The notes under the pieces were generated by a model. The model made no database searches. It saw only the letters and a list, made by a program, of their open reading frames with translations, and was not told where the DNA came from. DNA of 64,000 nucleotides. It comes from Thermocaproicibacter sp002410755. Lineage in GTDB: Bacteria > Bacillota > Clostridia > Oscillospirales > Acutalibacteraceae. Below are positions 16,478-25,051 of the stretch, piece after piece. The translations under genes and the position numbers were made by a program. The stretch spans positions 1-64,000 of the forward strand of contig DAITDU010000004.1 in the NCBI GenBank assembly GCA_036839715.1, written 5' to 3'. Each line of letters starts with the position of its first letter. Position 1 is the first letter of the stretch.

Positions 16478-18515
16478 ACTTGCCTTAAGGAACGTCCGGA
16501 AAAGCATAAAGGATTATCTTATCTATTTCCTGACGCTTACATTTGGCGTATGCCTTTTCTATCTTTTTAATTCTCTGGACTCCCAGACGGCCGTCATGGC
16601 CCTCAGTGAATCCAAAAAAATCACTATGCGGATGCTGGTTCAGGCAATCAACTATATTTCCGTTTTTGTCGCTGTCGTGCTCGGCTTTCTAATTATTTAT
16701 GCAAACGGCTTTTTGATCCGGCGGCGCAAAAAAGAATTTGGGCTCTACATGACACTTGGCATGGACCGCAGCCGTGTCTCCCGCCTTCTAATGCTCGAAA
16801 CGCTTTTTATCGGGCTTTCCGCACTGGCTGTCGGGCTTGTGGCAGGTATTTTCCTCTCTCAGGGATTTTCGATTATAACGGCCCATATTTTTGAGGTAAA
16901 CCTTGCTTCCTTCCGGTTTGTCTTTTCAGCAAAAGCACTGGAAAAGACAATCCTATATTTTGGTGTAATTTTTTTCATCGTCATGCTGTTCAACGCTGTT
17001 TCCGTCGCCCGGCTAAAGCTGATTGACCTGCTTAACGGCGGAAAAAAGAATGAAAAGCTTCCTCTCCGGAATTTTGTTCTTTCTGTCATACTGTTTCTTT
17101 TTTCCATTATATGCCTTGTCTTTGCATACCGGCTTTTCATTCAAAACGGACTAGCAATCATGGACCGGAAATTTTCAGAATCTATTCTCCTCGGCTGCCT
17201 TGGCACGGTCTTGTTTTTCTTTTCCCTTTCAGGCATCTTGCTGCGTTCAGCGCAAAAAAGCAAAAAACTTTATTACCGCGGATTGAACATGTTTACGCTG
17301 CGCCAGTTCAACAGCAAAATCAATACCACTTATGTTTCCATTTCCGTAATCTGCCTCATGCTGCTTGTTACCATCGGCACGCTTTCCTGCGGCCTGGGTG
17401 TTGCACACACTTTGAACGACAACCTGAAAAAGCTGACACCTTATGATGCGTCCCTGGTACAGTCTTTTCCAGAAATGTCGAATTCCCCAGACATCACTGC
17501 CAAACTGAAAAAAGATGGTGTAGAGATCAGCGCGGCCGCTTCCGGCACGTCACAAATTATATTTCGTACTTCGGACGCCACGCTCGGCAAGATGCAGGTG
17601 AGCGAAAAGGAAGTCATGGAAGCATTCGGCATGCCTGCGGATTCTGCGAAGCATCTCTGCCAGACACCGCTGAATTCGATTTCTGAAAGCGAATATAATC
17701 AGGCGGCAAAGCTTCAGGGGAAACCGGAAATCTCCCTTGGCTCAGATAAATATGCCATTGTAAACATGAATAACCAGGAAACTTCCATCATGAATAATAT
17801 TTTGAAGAAGGGAACGATCCTGAAAATCGGCGGGCAGTCTCTGAAGCCGTCCGGCTCCAGCGTGCTTTCCACCAGCCTTGTAGACTACCGCAACACGTCG
17901 CTCTCCGTAGCCCTTGTTGTACCGGATCGCATTGTAAAGCAGTTTAAGGAGGATTATTCCGTTCTCAACGTCAATTTCAAATCGGATGCCGCCCGCACTG
18001 CGCTTGAGTCAAAGTTAACTTCCGTTTACGGTTACCTTTCCGGGACAACGGATGCTGACAAACCAGACCGACCCTACGATGAATACAACACACGGCAGTC
18101 GATTATTGACCAGCAAAAGGGCTTAACCACATCGGTTGCCTACGTTGCAATCTACATTGGCATTGTGTTCCTGATTGCGGGAGCCGCAGTGCTTGCCATC
18201 CAGCAACTTTCCGAAACTGCTGACAACACAGAGCGGTATGGCCTGCTTCACAAGCTCGGCGCCGACGAAAAAATGATAAACCATGCCCTGTTTACACAAA
18301 TCGGCCTGTATTTTCTGCTTCCGCTTTTTCTCGCTATTTTCCACTCCATTGCAGGAATTTATGGCGTTAACCAAACGATTAAACAGTCTGGGCGTGTAGA
18401 TATCACGCATGATGTCCTGTTTACAATTTTTATTTTTCTTGTGATTTACGGTGCATATTTCCTTGCAACGTACTTTGGAAGCCGCAGAATGTTACGGCAG
18501 GATTCCGAAAAATAG
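16467..18515 (+). CDS. ABC transporter permease (BceB-like, FtsX fold)
   Basis: About 682 residues. Hydrophobic segments occur at the N-terminus (SIKDYLIYFLTLTFGVCLFY; INYISVFVAVVLGFLIIYAN), in the middle, and as three more at the C-terminus. A large extracytoplasmic domain of about 230 residues lies roughly between residues 320 and 550. This is the BceB signature layout, in which the large domain sets peptide specificity. The region RRRKKEFGLYMTLGMDRSRV is the conserved cytoplasmic coupling segment. The ATG at 16467 has GGAGGTG 9 bases upstream. The drug recognised cannot be read from sequence. Confidence 0.92.
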   Translation: MFCKLALRNVRKSIKDYLIYFLTLTFGVCLFYLFNSLDSQTAVMALSESKKITMRMLVQAINYISVFVAVVLGFLIIYANGFLIRRRKKEFGLYMTLGMDRSRVSRLLMLETLFIGLSALAVGLVAGIFLSQGFSIITAHIFEVNLASFRFVFSAKALEKTILYFGVIFFIVMLFNAVSVARLKLIDLLNGGKKNEKLPLRNFVLSVILFLFSIICLVFAYRLFIQNGLAIMDRKFSESILLGCLGTVLFFFSLSGILLRSAQKSKKLYYRGLNMFTLRQFNSKINTTYVSISVICLMLLVTIGTLSCGLGVAHTLNDNLKKLTPYDASLVQSFPEMSNSPDITAKLKKDGVEISAAASGTSQIIFRTSDATLGKMQVSEKEVMEAFGMPADSAKHLCQTPLNSISESEYNQAAKLQGKPEISLGSDKYAIVNMNNQETSIMNNILKKGTILKIGGQSLKPSGSSVLSTSLVDYRNTSLSVALVVPDRIVKQFKEDYSVLNVNFKSDAARTALESKLTSVYGYLSGTTDADKPDRPYDEYNTRQSIIDQQKGLTTSVAYVAIYIGIVFLIAGAAVLAIQQLSETADNTERYGLLHKLGADEKMINHALFTQIGLYFLLPLFLAIFHSIAGIYGVNQTIKQSGRVDITHDVLFTIFIFLVIYGAYFLATYFGSRRMLRQDSEK

Positions 18516-18528
18516 AATAGGTTAAACG

Positions 18529-18590
18529 AAAAGGGGTAAGCTTTCCGCCGATTCCCGGCAGAAGCTTACCCCTTAAAACGTTTTATTTTC
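18529..18590. terminator. Terminator between convergent permease and esterase genes
   Basis: A 13-bp stem AAGGGGTAAGCTT (18531-18543) with AAGCTTACCCCTT (18562-18574). The better T-tract is on the minus strand (CCCCTTTTCGTTT), so it mainly serves the esterase gene. The plus side ends in TTAAAACGTTTTATTTT. Confidence 0.75.
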
Positions 18591-19668
18591 CATCCCAAAT
18601 ACCGTCCCCAAATGAACGCAGAAATTTACAAAGCTCTTGGGCCATTTCCTCCGATTCCGGGACGCGCGGATGCCCCTGCGTTGCAGTGCCGTTGCGCGAA
18701 TACATAAAATGGACAATTTTAGGATCGCCAATTTGTCCGCAGACTTTACCGATCGAATTATCCCATCCCTTATCATGGATCAGAATCGTTGTCGCGGCAA
18801 TAATCAGCGCCCGCGGGTAGGTATGGCGGATTGTACAGAGGAAAGCCCTATAGTGATTCCGCCAGTTCTCAGCCTCCGGGCCGTTCGGGTTGTCTTTCAT
18901 AATGTCATAGGGATGATTGTCATTCTGGCCAATCGCCACAACAACGACCTGCGGTGTCACACGTGAAAAGTCCCACCGTTTGGAAGGGCCGAACTCCGGG
19001 ACATATTCAATTTTATCCCAAATTTCCTCCATACCGAGGTAATCTGGTCCAAACCATCCTGTCCCATGAAGAAGTGCTATACCGCCCTGTGAAGTATCAT
19101 ACAGGCGCGCATTCATCGCCCGCGCAGTCATGGCAGCGTAAGAGTAATAGGAATTTGTCCATTGCCCGTGATGTGTCGGATCCAGATGGCCTACATAATC
19201 CATAGCCTCGGTCAGTTCACCGGCTGAAACGGAATCGCCGAATACTTCCATCACGCGGTTAGGTGCTTTTAGGGACGGTGGAGCGATTATTGCATCCTTG
19301 CCGACAAGAAAACCGTAAAAGGCAAACTGGTGGCTACAGTCCATCCGCTTGAAGAAGAACAGCTCATGCTCTTTGTCTTCAAGGCTTTCCGCAAGCGTCA
19401 CACAGACCGCCTTGTTATGTTCTGGAATGAGTGCTTTCCCCTGCACTCCATCAATGATGAAGCCAAGGTAATTGTCCCAGAACGCATTGCTGTTATCAAT
19501 TACAGTGCGCAGGGAAGTCCCGGAAAATCGCATTTCAACTGATGTATATGCAAAGACAAAGACCGGCGCTGCGGGATTGTCAAAATCGATGCGGCCTGTA
19601 TACCGGAGTTCGGGGGAAAATGCTGGAACTGGGCGCTCCCCGTCTCGGCAAAACCGGGAAAGATTCAC
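18583..19668 (-). CDS. SGNH-hydrolase, carbohydrate esterase family 2-like
   Basis: A 361-residue protein with an N-terminal beta-rich module (RYTGRIDF..., about residues 20-125) and a SGNH domain. The latter holds the nucleophile block FGDSVSAG, AIGQNDNHP, and the late TQGHPRVPESEEMAQEL with the catalytic histidine. This two-module plan is that of CE2 esterases, which remove acetyl groups from xylan or other glycans. No signal peptide is visible, so it would act inside the cell on imported sugars. GTG 19668 is chosen with AGAGGGG 8 bases upstream. Confidence 0.8.
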   Translation of the reverse strand: MNLSRFCRDGERPVPAFSPELRYTGRIDFDNPAAPVFVFAYTSVEMRFSGTSLRTVIDNSNAFWDNYLGFIIDGVQGKALIPEHNKAVCVTLAESLEDKEHELFFFKRMDCSHQFAFYGFLVGKDAIIAPPSLKAPNRVMEVFGDSVSAGELTEAMDYVGHLDPTHHGQWTNSYYSYAAMTARAMNARLYDTSQGGIALLHGTGWFGPDYLGMEEIWDKIEYVPEFGPSKRWDFSRVTPQVVVVAIGQNDNHPYDIMKDNPNGPEAENWRNHYRAFLCTIRHTYPRALIIAATTILIHDKGWDNSIGKVCGQIGDPKIVHFMYSRNGTATQGHPRVPESEEMAQELCKFLRSFGDGIWDGK

Positions 19669-19711
19669 AGGAATATCCCCTCTTCTTTCAAAGGCAATTC
19701 TTATTTAGTAT

Positions 19712-19741
19712 AGTATAGCCTGCCTAATCTGGGGATGTCAA
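19712..19741 (-). promoter_or_regulatory. Promoter for the CE2-like esterase
   Basis: Minus-strand TTGACA (19736-19741) and TATACT (19712-19717) with an 18-base spacer, about 43 bases upstream of the GTG. Confidence 0.7.
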
Positions 19742-19755
19742 GGCTAAGCATTCTC

Positions 19756-19784
19756 TTGATCTGTCTACAGGATTCTGCTATGAT
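19756..19784 (+). promoter_or_regulatory. Promoter for the small unknown gene at 19829
   Basis: -35 TTGATC (19756-19761) and -10 TATGAT (19779-19784), 17-base spacer. Confidence 0.6.
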
Positions 19785-19828
19785 AACATGTGGAATATAC
19801 AGCATTCCGTATGGATTGGAGATTCACT

Positions 19829-20149
19829 ATGATTCGTGAAATTAACTGGAATGAGCAGGGACTTATCCCCAAACTACTTTATTTTGAAAACGGCAACGAT
19901 TTTACCGGAAGTGTAAATAATACGGGCATGCGGGAATACCGTTACCGGCTTTCTCCTGTGACAGAAAAAGATGCAGATGGAACAGAGCGGAAATATCTCC
20001 GTGCAGAAGCTTGGTATGGGCCTCTTTGCTATGAAAAAAGCAAGATGGAAGGTTCTTCGGATTTTCCCCTGGATGAAAGCGGACGGAAAAGTGCAATCAC
20101 CTGGATTGCAGAAGAATACAAAAATATGCTGAGCACGCCGGGGGGATGA
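19829..20149 (+). CDS. Unknown small protein
   Basis: I do not recognise this 106-residue protein. It is soluble, tryptophan- and tyrosine-rich, with no signal peptide or cysteine cluster (MIREINWNEQGLIPKL..., SAITWIAEEYKNML near the end). The ATG at 19829 has GGAG 8 bases upstream and is preferred over an in-frame ATG at 19790, which has no ribosome site and lies only 6 bases after the -10 box. It is flanked by a clear promoter and a very strong hairpin, which supports a real single gene. Confidence 0.65.
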   Translation: MIREINWNEQGLIPKLLYFENGNDFTGSVNNTGMREYRYRLSPVTEKDADGTERKYLRAEAWYGPLCYEKSKMEGSSDFPLDESGRKSAITWIAEEYKNMLSTPGG

Positions 20150-20162
20150 ATAAATCCCCCAA

Positions 20163-20211
20163 AAAGCAACAGAGGCTCCAGCGCTGTATGCGCTGGAGCC
20201 TCTGTTGCTTT
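20163..20211. terminator. 22-bp perfect inverted repeat, bidirectional terminator
   Basis: Left arm 20163-20184 and right arm 20190-20211 are perfectly complementary (AAAGCAACAGAGG...CCTCTGTTGCTTT) around a five-base loop. It lies between convergent genes. T-tracts are short on both sides (CTTT). Confidence 0.7.
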
Positions 20212-20245
20212 CCGGCTGTGACTTTCCATCACAGGCCGATTTTAT

Positions 20246-21409
20246 TTACAGGGCCATCATAAAAATCTTTTTGACATCTTCCTTAGAAAGCGGCATAAAG
20301 CCGTGGTCAAGTCCACCATTTGCAGCTTTCTCCGACATGATGTCAAAATGTGCATCGTTGATGCCGAGGTCTTTTAAATGGCTTGGCATACCAATCGAAG
20401 TAAAGAACTGACGGGTTTTTGCAATCGATTCCTTTGCAATAACCATAGGTTCCTTGGAGGAATCAATACCCCATACATTCACGCCGTATTCCACAAATTT
20501 ACCGATTGTTTTCTCGTTGAGGACATACTCCATCCAGTAAGGAGTCAAAAGAGCGAGGCCTGCACCGTGGGTGATATCATAAAATGCACTGAGTTCATGC
20601 TCCATGGGATGGACGCTCCATGCTGTACTTTCGCCATAGCTTATCAGGCCATTGATTGCCAGGCTGGATGCCCACATCAGATTGGCGCGGGCTTCATAAT
20701 TGTCAGGATGTTCTATTGCGACCGGAGTGTACTTGATAATAGTCTTAAGAATTCCTTCCGCAATGCGTGCCTGAAGGAAAGCACCTTTTGTGTTGTTGAA
20801 ATAGTTCTCAAAAGTATGGCTCATGATATCAGAAGACCCGGCTGCCGTCTGATATTTCGACACGCTGAATGTATACTGCGGATCCATGATTGCGAATACC
20901 GGCTTAGTGATGTCGCTTCCAGTGCCCCATTTCTCATGTTTTTCCTTATCAGATATCACTGCAAAGCCATCCATTTCAGAACCGGTAGCCGCAAGGGTGA
21001 GCACTGCAGCAATGGGGAGTGCTTTCTTTATCTTACTGGGGTCAAGGACAAGGTCCCAGGCATCGCCATCATAGCAGGTGCCTGCCGCAACCATTTTAGC
21101 GCAGTCTATGGTGCTGCCGCCGCCAGCCGCAAGGACAGCATTGATGCCTTCCTTTTTGCAAATTTCAGCGCCCTTTCTCACGGTCTGGATGCGCGGATTG
21201 GGTTCAACGCCAGCAAGCTCAAACACTGTTACATTCGCCTGCTTAAGCTGCTGCATAATCTGACCGTAAAGGCCTGTCCTCTTGATGCTGCCGCCGCCAT
21301 AAACAAGAAGAACTTTCTTTGCAATGGAAGAAATTTTCTCTCCGAGCTTGCTAATCTGGCCTTTTCCAAAATACACATCGGTCGGAATATGGTAATTAAA
21401 ATTGTCCAT
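20246..21409 (-). CDS. Iron-containing alcohol dehydrogenase (butanol dehydrogenase-like)
   Basis: The 387-residue group III alcohol dehydrogenase resembles BdhA/YqhD: VYFGKGQISKLGE at the start, the nucleotide loop GGGSTIDCAK, and metal ligands in SSDIMSHTFENYF (D, H) and SVHPMEHELSAFYDITHGAGLA (H, H). It should reduce aldehydes such as butyraldehyde with NAD(P)H at the end of fermentation. It has its own near-consensus promoter and is probably monocistronic. The exact aldehyde and cofactor are not readable. Confidence 0.92.
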   Translation of the reverse strand: MDNFNYHIPTDVYFGKGQISKLGEKISSIAKKVLLVYGGGSIKRTGLYGQIMQQLKQANVTVFELAGVEPNPRIQTVRKGAEICKKEGINAVLAAGGGSTIDCAKMVAAGTCYDGDAWDLVLDPSKIKKALPIAAVLTLAATGSEMDGFAVISDKEKHEKWGTGSDITKPVFAIMDPQYTFSVSKYQTAAGSSDIMSHTFENYFNNTKGAFLQARIAEGILKTIIKYTPVAIEHPDNYEARANLMWASSLAINGLISYGESTAWSVHPMEHELSAFYDITHGAGLALLTPYWMEYVLNEKTIGKFVEYGVNVWGIDSSKEPMVIAKESIAKTRQFFTSIGMPSHLKDLGINDAHFDIMSEKAANGGLDHGFMPLSKEDVKKIFMMAL

Positions 21410-21454
21410 TATTTACGCCCCCTAATAATTTATTTATGGTATCATTTTAATTAT

Positions 21455-21483
21455 ATTGTAAAATAGATAATTTGATTTGTCAA
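21455..21483 (-). promoter_or_regulatory. Promoter for the alcohol dehydrogenase
   Basis: Minus-strand TTGACA (21478-21483), 17-base spacer, TACAAT (21455-21460), about 46 bases before the ATG. No Rex-type palindrome was seen nearby. Confidence 0.78.
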
Positions 21484-21504
21484 TAATATACCAAATACAT
21501 TTTC

Positions 21505-21690
21505 CTGAAGCTTCAAAGCCTGTTAATGCGCATAAATTTGCCTGACTCAAGGTGCTTCGTCGCATGTTACAGTTGAGGAACCCACATGTAAACCGGACTT
21601 TCCCCCGACAAAACTTAGGGAAGCCCCCATCGTAGCTTGTGGTGCTGCGACAGGAGCTTCCCTTGTCTTTCTACAGCTAAAAAGCTTTCC
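21505..21690 (-). ncRNA. ssrS: Probable 6S-like regulatory RNA
   Basis: The gene-free stretch after groEL folds on the minus strand into one long rod of about 184 bases. The closing stem pairs 21507-21523 with 21673-21689. Inside it GACAAGG pairs with CCTTGAGTC, GTCGCA with TGCGAC, CCACA with TGTGG, and there is an apical CTTCCC/GGGGAAAG hairpin. A single-stranded bulge near GGGTTCCTCAACTGTAAC sits in the 3' strand. Length, rod shape and the segment TGCGACGAAGCACCTTGA (similar to the E. coli 6S 3' half) suggest 6S RNA, the sigma-A polymerase inhibitor. No promoter of its own is clear; it could be cut from the groESL transcript. Confidence 0.5.
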
Positions 21691-21708
21691 CTCTCTGGAA
21701 ATCAGGGA

Positions 21709-23346
21709 TTAATATGCGCCTTCTGCGCCGCCGGCACCCCCCGGAGCAGCCGGAACAGCCGGTGCAGGTTCCTTCTTATCGGCGACAAGGGATTCTGTCG
21801 TAAGGACCATAGAAGCAACGGAAGCCGCATTCTGCAGTGCACTGCGGGTAACCTTAGTCGGGTCCACAATACCCATTGTAAGCATATCGCCATATTTATC
21901 ACTCAGGAAATCATAGCCATATCCAACTTTGCCAGACTTCTGGATGTTGTTGATGACAATAGAGCCTTCCACGCCTGCGTTCTCGGCAATCTGGCGGATT
22001 GGCTCTTCGAGGGCACGCAGAACGATCTTCGCTCCGGTGCGCTCATCACCTTCACTGCTCTCCACAAGGCCTTTCACAGCCGGAATGGTGTTAATCAGGG
22101 CAACACCGCCGCCGGCAACAATGCCTTCCTCAACAGCAGCCTTCGTTGCAGCAAGGGCATCTTCCACACGCATCTTCTGCTCTTTCATTTCAGTCTCGGT
22201 TGCAGCGCCGACTTTAATAACTGCTACGCCGCCGGAGAGCTTTGCAAGGCGCTCCTGGAGCTTTTCCTTGTCGAAATCAGAAGTAGTTTTTTCAATCTGA
22301 GCGCGGATCTGGGCAACACGGTCTTTAATGGCTTTCTTGTCACCAAAGCCATCCACAATAATGGTGTTTTCCTTGTCAACCTTGACCTGACGGGCATGGC
22401 CGAGCTGATCCATTGTAACATCCTTGAGCTCAAGACCAAGGTCAGCGGAAATAACCTGGCCACCGGTCAGAATTGCAATATCCTGAAGCATCTCCTTGCG
22501 CCTGTCGCCAAAGCCGGGTGCCTTGACACCTACGCAGGTGAACGTGCCACGCAACTTATTGAGGATAATTGTGCTGAGGGCTTCTCCCTCGATATCGTCT
22601 GCAATGATAACGAGTTTCTTGCCGGACTGGACAATCTTTTCCAGCAACGGAAGAATTTCCTGAACATTGGAGACTTTTTTATCGGTAATGAGAAGATAAG
22701 CATCATCAAGGACAGCTTCCATCTTCTCGGTATCGGTTACCATATAAGGCGAAACATAACCGCGGTCAAACATCATGCCTTCCACAACCTCGGAATAAGT
22801 CTCCGCTGTCTTGGACTCTTCAACAGTAATAACACCGTCGGCAGTAACCTTCTGCATTGCCTCGGCAATCAGTTTTCCAATCTTCTCATCGGAAGCAGAA
22901 ATGGAAGCAACACGGGCAATATCGTCTGCTCCTGAAACCTTCTTGGAATTCTTCTTAAGGGCTTCAACGGCCTTATCAACTGCATCTTTAATGCCCCTCT
23001 TGACAGCCATCGGATTTGCACCGGCAGTAACGTTCTTCATGCCTTCGCGGATCAGTGCCTGAGCAAGCAGCGTTGCCGTTGTAGTGCCGTCGCCTGCAAC
23101 ATCGTTTGTCTTTGTTGCAACTTCCTTGACAAGCTGTGCACCCATGTTCTCGAACGGATCTTCCAGCTCAATTTCCTTTGCAATCGTAACGCCGTCGTTC
23201 GTAATAAGCGGAGCGCCGTACTTCTTGTCCAAAACCACGTTGCGTCCCTTTGGGCCAAGGGTAATCTTCACAGTATCTGCGAGCTGGTTAACGCCGCTCA
23301 GAAGAGCTTTCCGGGCGTCCTCACCATAAATAATCTGTTTAGCCAT
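21709..23346 (-). CDS. groL: Chaperonin GroEL (Hsp60)
   Basis: The 545-residue chaperonin has the standard opening AKQIIYGEDARKALLSGVNQ, the ATP-binding GDGTTTATLLAQ, GRNVVLDKKYGAP, and the apical/intermediate motifs through VAGGGVALI. It forms the double-ring folding chamber with GroES. The C-terminus ends in GGAGGAEGAY instead of the commoner GGM repeats. It follows groES by 40 bases in the CIRCE-controlled operon. Confidence 0.99.
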   Translation of the reverse strand: MAKQIIYGEDARKALLSGVNQLADTVKITLGPKGRNVVLDKKYGAPLITNDGVTIAKEIELEDPFENMGAQLVKEVATKTNDVAGDGTTTATLLAQALIREGMKNVTAGANPMAVKRGIKDAVDKAVEALKKNSKKVSGADDIARVASISASDEKIGKLIAEAMQKVTADGVITVEESKTAETYSEVVEGMMFDRGYVSPYMVTDTEKMEAVLDDAYLLITDKKVSNVQEILPLLEKIVQSGKKLVIIADDIEGEALSTIILNKLRGTFTCVGVKAPGFGDRRKEMLQDIAILTGGQVISADLGLELKDVTMDQLGHARQVKVDKENTIIVDGFGDKKAIKDRVAQIRAQIEKTTSDFDKEKLQERLAKLSGGVAVIKVGAATETEMKEQKMRVEDALAATKAAVEEGIVAGGGVALINTIPAVKGLVESSEGDERTGAKIVLRALEEPIRQIAENAGVEGSIVINNIQKSGKVGYGYDFLSDKYGDMLTMGIVDPTKVTRSALQNAASVASMVLTTESLVADKKEPAPAVPAAPGGAGGAEGAY

Positions 23347-23386
23347 AATTTGATTCCTCCAAATTTAAAAATAATATTCAAAAAAA

Positions 23387-23671
23387 TTACTGTACAATCG
23401 CGAGAATATCACTCTGGCGGACAATGGTATAATCAGCACCGTCAAGCTTTACTTCAGTGCCGGAGTATTTGCTGGTGATGATGCGGTCACCTTTCTTGAC
23501 ATACATCTTGACTTCTTTGCCGTCCACTACTCCGCCCGGGCCTACTTCAATAACATCAGCGATCTGAGGCTTTTCCTTCGCAGAACCGGCAAGGATAATG
23601 CCGCCTTTTGTCGTCTCTTCCGCTTTTTCCATCTTAATCAATACTCTGTCTAACAACGGTTTAATTGTCAT
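23387..23671 (-). CDS. groES: Co-chaperonin GroES
   Basis: The 94-residue lid of the chaperonin (MTIKPLLDRVLIKMEKAEETT..., GGIILAGSAKEKPQ, mobile loop region, VKKGDRIITSKYSGTEVK). First gene of the groESL operon, under a perfect CIRCE. Confidence 0.99.
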   Translation of the reverse strand: MTIKPLLDRVLIKMEKAEETTKGGIILAGSAKEKPQIADVIEVGPGGVVDGKEVKMYVKKGDRIITSKYSGTEVKLDGADYTIVRQSDILAIVQ

Positions 23672-23701
23672 AATATATCCTCCTTATAAATTTTGTTCTT
23701 G

Positions 23702-23728
23702 TTAGCACTCCTAGTTCCTGAGTGCTAA
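23702..23728 (-). promoter_or_regulatory. CIRCE operator (HrcA) of groESL
   Basis: TTAGCACTC-N9-GAGTGCTAA, perfect at 23702-23710 and 23720-23728, located in the groESL leader just downstream of the promoter. HrcA itself is not in the window. Confidence 0.96.
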
Positions 23729-23732
23729 GACT

Positions 23733-23761
23733 ATTTTATCTGCTTCCCTTCAAAAAATCAA
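23733..23761 (-). promoter_or_regulatory. Promoter of groESL
   Basis: Minus-strand TTGATT (23756-23761), 17-base spacer, TAAAAT (23733-23738), directly upstream of the CIRCE, which would cover the start of transcription. Confidence 0.7.
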
Positions 23762-23817
23762 GAGTTTTTTCATAAAATAAAAGAATTTCACAAATTTTTA
23801 ACAAATAGAAAAGCACC

Positions 23818-24960
23818 TTATCTGGCACTTGTTCCTTTTTCGCCAAAATACATATAGTACTGGCAGCGGATCATGCCGTTGTAGAGTTTCCTGCGGCGGA
23901 CTGCTCTGCGGCCAAAACAGCTTTCAAATGTCTCATCCGGGCTGATAACCGCATAGCTCCAGCCGTGGCGCGGTGCAAATGCACGCCCCATCGTGCGGTA
24001 AAGCTCCTCGGCAGAGCGCAAGTCTAAAAGGCGCTCACCATAGGGAGGGTTACAGATTACACACCCGTACTCCCCTTCTGCCTGAAAATCCGCAATATTG
24101 CGCTGCCCGGCAGTAATACGGTCTGCAACGCCTGCTTTCTGTGCATTGGCACGCGTCAGTTCTACGGCAGCCGGATCAATATCATAGGCATGTGCCTGAA
24201 AGGAAGCGCTCCTCCCTTCCAGAGAACGGGCGCGCTCCCGTTCCTGTGCCCAGACTTCTTTGGGAATACAATCCCAGTTTTCAGCAGTAAAGCGGCGGCC
24301 TGCACCCGGTGCAATATTCAGTGCTGCAAGTGCAGCTTCAATTGGAATGGTACCGGAGCCGCAGAATGGATCAATAAAATTGGCGTCGTGGCGCACACGG
24401 GAAAAATAGGCCATCGCCGCCGCAAGTGTTTCACGGATTGGCGCCTCGGCAGCGTTTGCACGGTACCCTCGCTTATGCAGCCCCGCACCGCTGGTATCAA
24501 TCATCATGCTGACACTGTCTTTAAAAATCAGGAAATGGATTTGCCGCGGCGCACCCGTCTCTTCAAACCAGGAAAGCGAGTACTTCGCCTTAAGGCGTTC
24601 TACTACAGCTTTCTTAATGATGGACTGACAGTCTGGGACACTGGCAAGTTGAGAATCGAGGCAGGAGCCTTTAACAGGAAACGCATCACGCTTTCCAATC
24701 CACTGCTCCCAAGGCATCGCACGTACGCCCTGAAAAAGCTCTTCAAAGCTGCGTGCAGGGAAAACGCCCATCAGTACCTGCACGCGTTCCCCATAGCGGC
24801 TGCAAATGTTTGCGCGGGCAAGCGTTTCGGGTGAGCCATCAAAGACAACCCTGCCGTTCTGTGGGCGCACATTTTTCATTCCCATTCGCCTAAGTTCCTC
24901 TCCGAGAGGGCCTTCCAGGCCAAACAGGCAGGGACAGACAAGCTGAAAATCACTCATCAT
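23818..24960 (-). CDS. THUMP-domain 23S rRNA (guanine-N2) methyltransferase, RlmL N-half type
   Basis: About 380 residues. The N-terminal third is a ferredoxin-like/THUMP region (LVCPCLFGLEGPLGEELRRMG...). The methyltransferase domain begins near residue 150 with LHKRGYR and RETLAAAM, then the SAM-binding FIDPFCGSGTIPIEAA and the catalytic NPPYGERL. It belongs to the COG0116 family (YpsC/RlmL), which methylates 23S rRNA guanine. The ATG at 24960 is taken; a TTG seven codons upstream is also open. Its own regulation is not evident. Confidence 0.92.
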   Translation of the reverse strand: MMSDFQLVCPCLFGLEGPLGEELRRMGMKNVRPQNGRVVFDGSPETLARANICSRYGERVQVLMGVFPARSFEELFQGVRAMPWEQWIGKRDAFPVKGSCLDSQLASVPDCQSIIKKAVVERLKAKYSLSWFEETGAPRQIHFLIFKDSVSMMIDTSGAGLHKRGYRANAAEAPIRETLAAAMAYFSRVRHDANFIDPFCGSGTIPIEAALAALNIAPGAGRRFTAENWDCIPKEVWAQERERARSLEGRSASFQAHAYDIDPAAVELTRANAQKAGVADRITAGQRNIADFQAEGEYGCVICNPPYGERLLDLRSAEELYRTMGRAFAPRHGWSYAVISPDETFESCFGRRAVRRRKLYNGMIRCQYYMYFGEKGTSAR

Positions 24961-25051
24961 AAAAACAGACCGGCCTTTCAATTAAATTCCATAAAAATGG
25001 GGGCTGCGGTTTATGCAGCCCCCAGGCAGTTCACTCTGCAAGCCAAGGTTA

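Noticed and set aside
21637..22935. 432-codon plus-strand frame
   Set aside because: Antisense to groEL; the codon pattern mirrors GroEL and no domain is seen.
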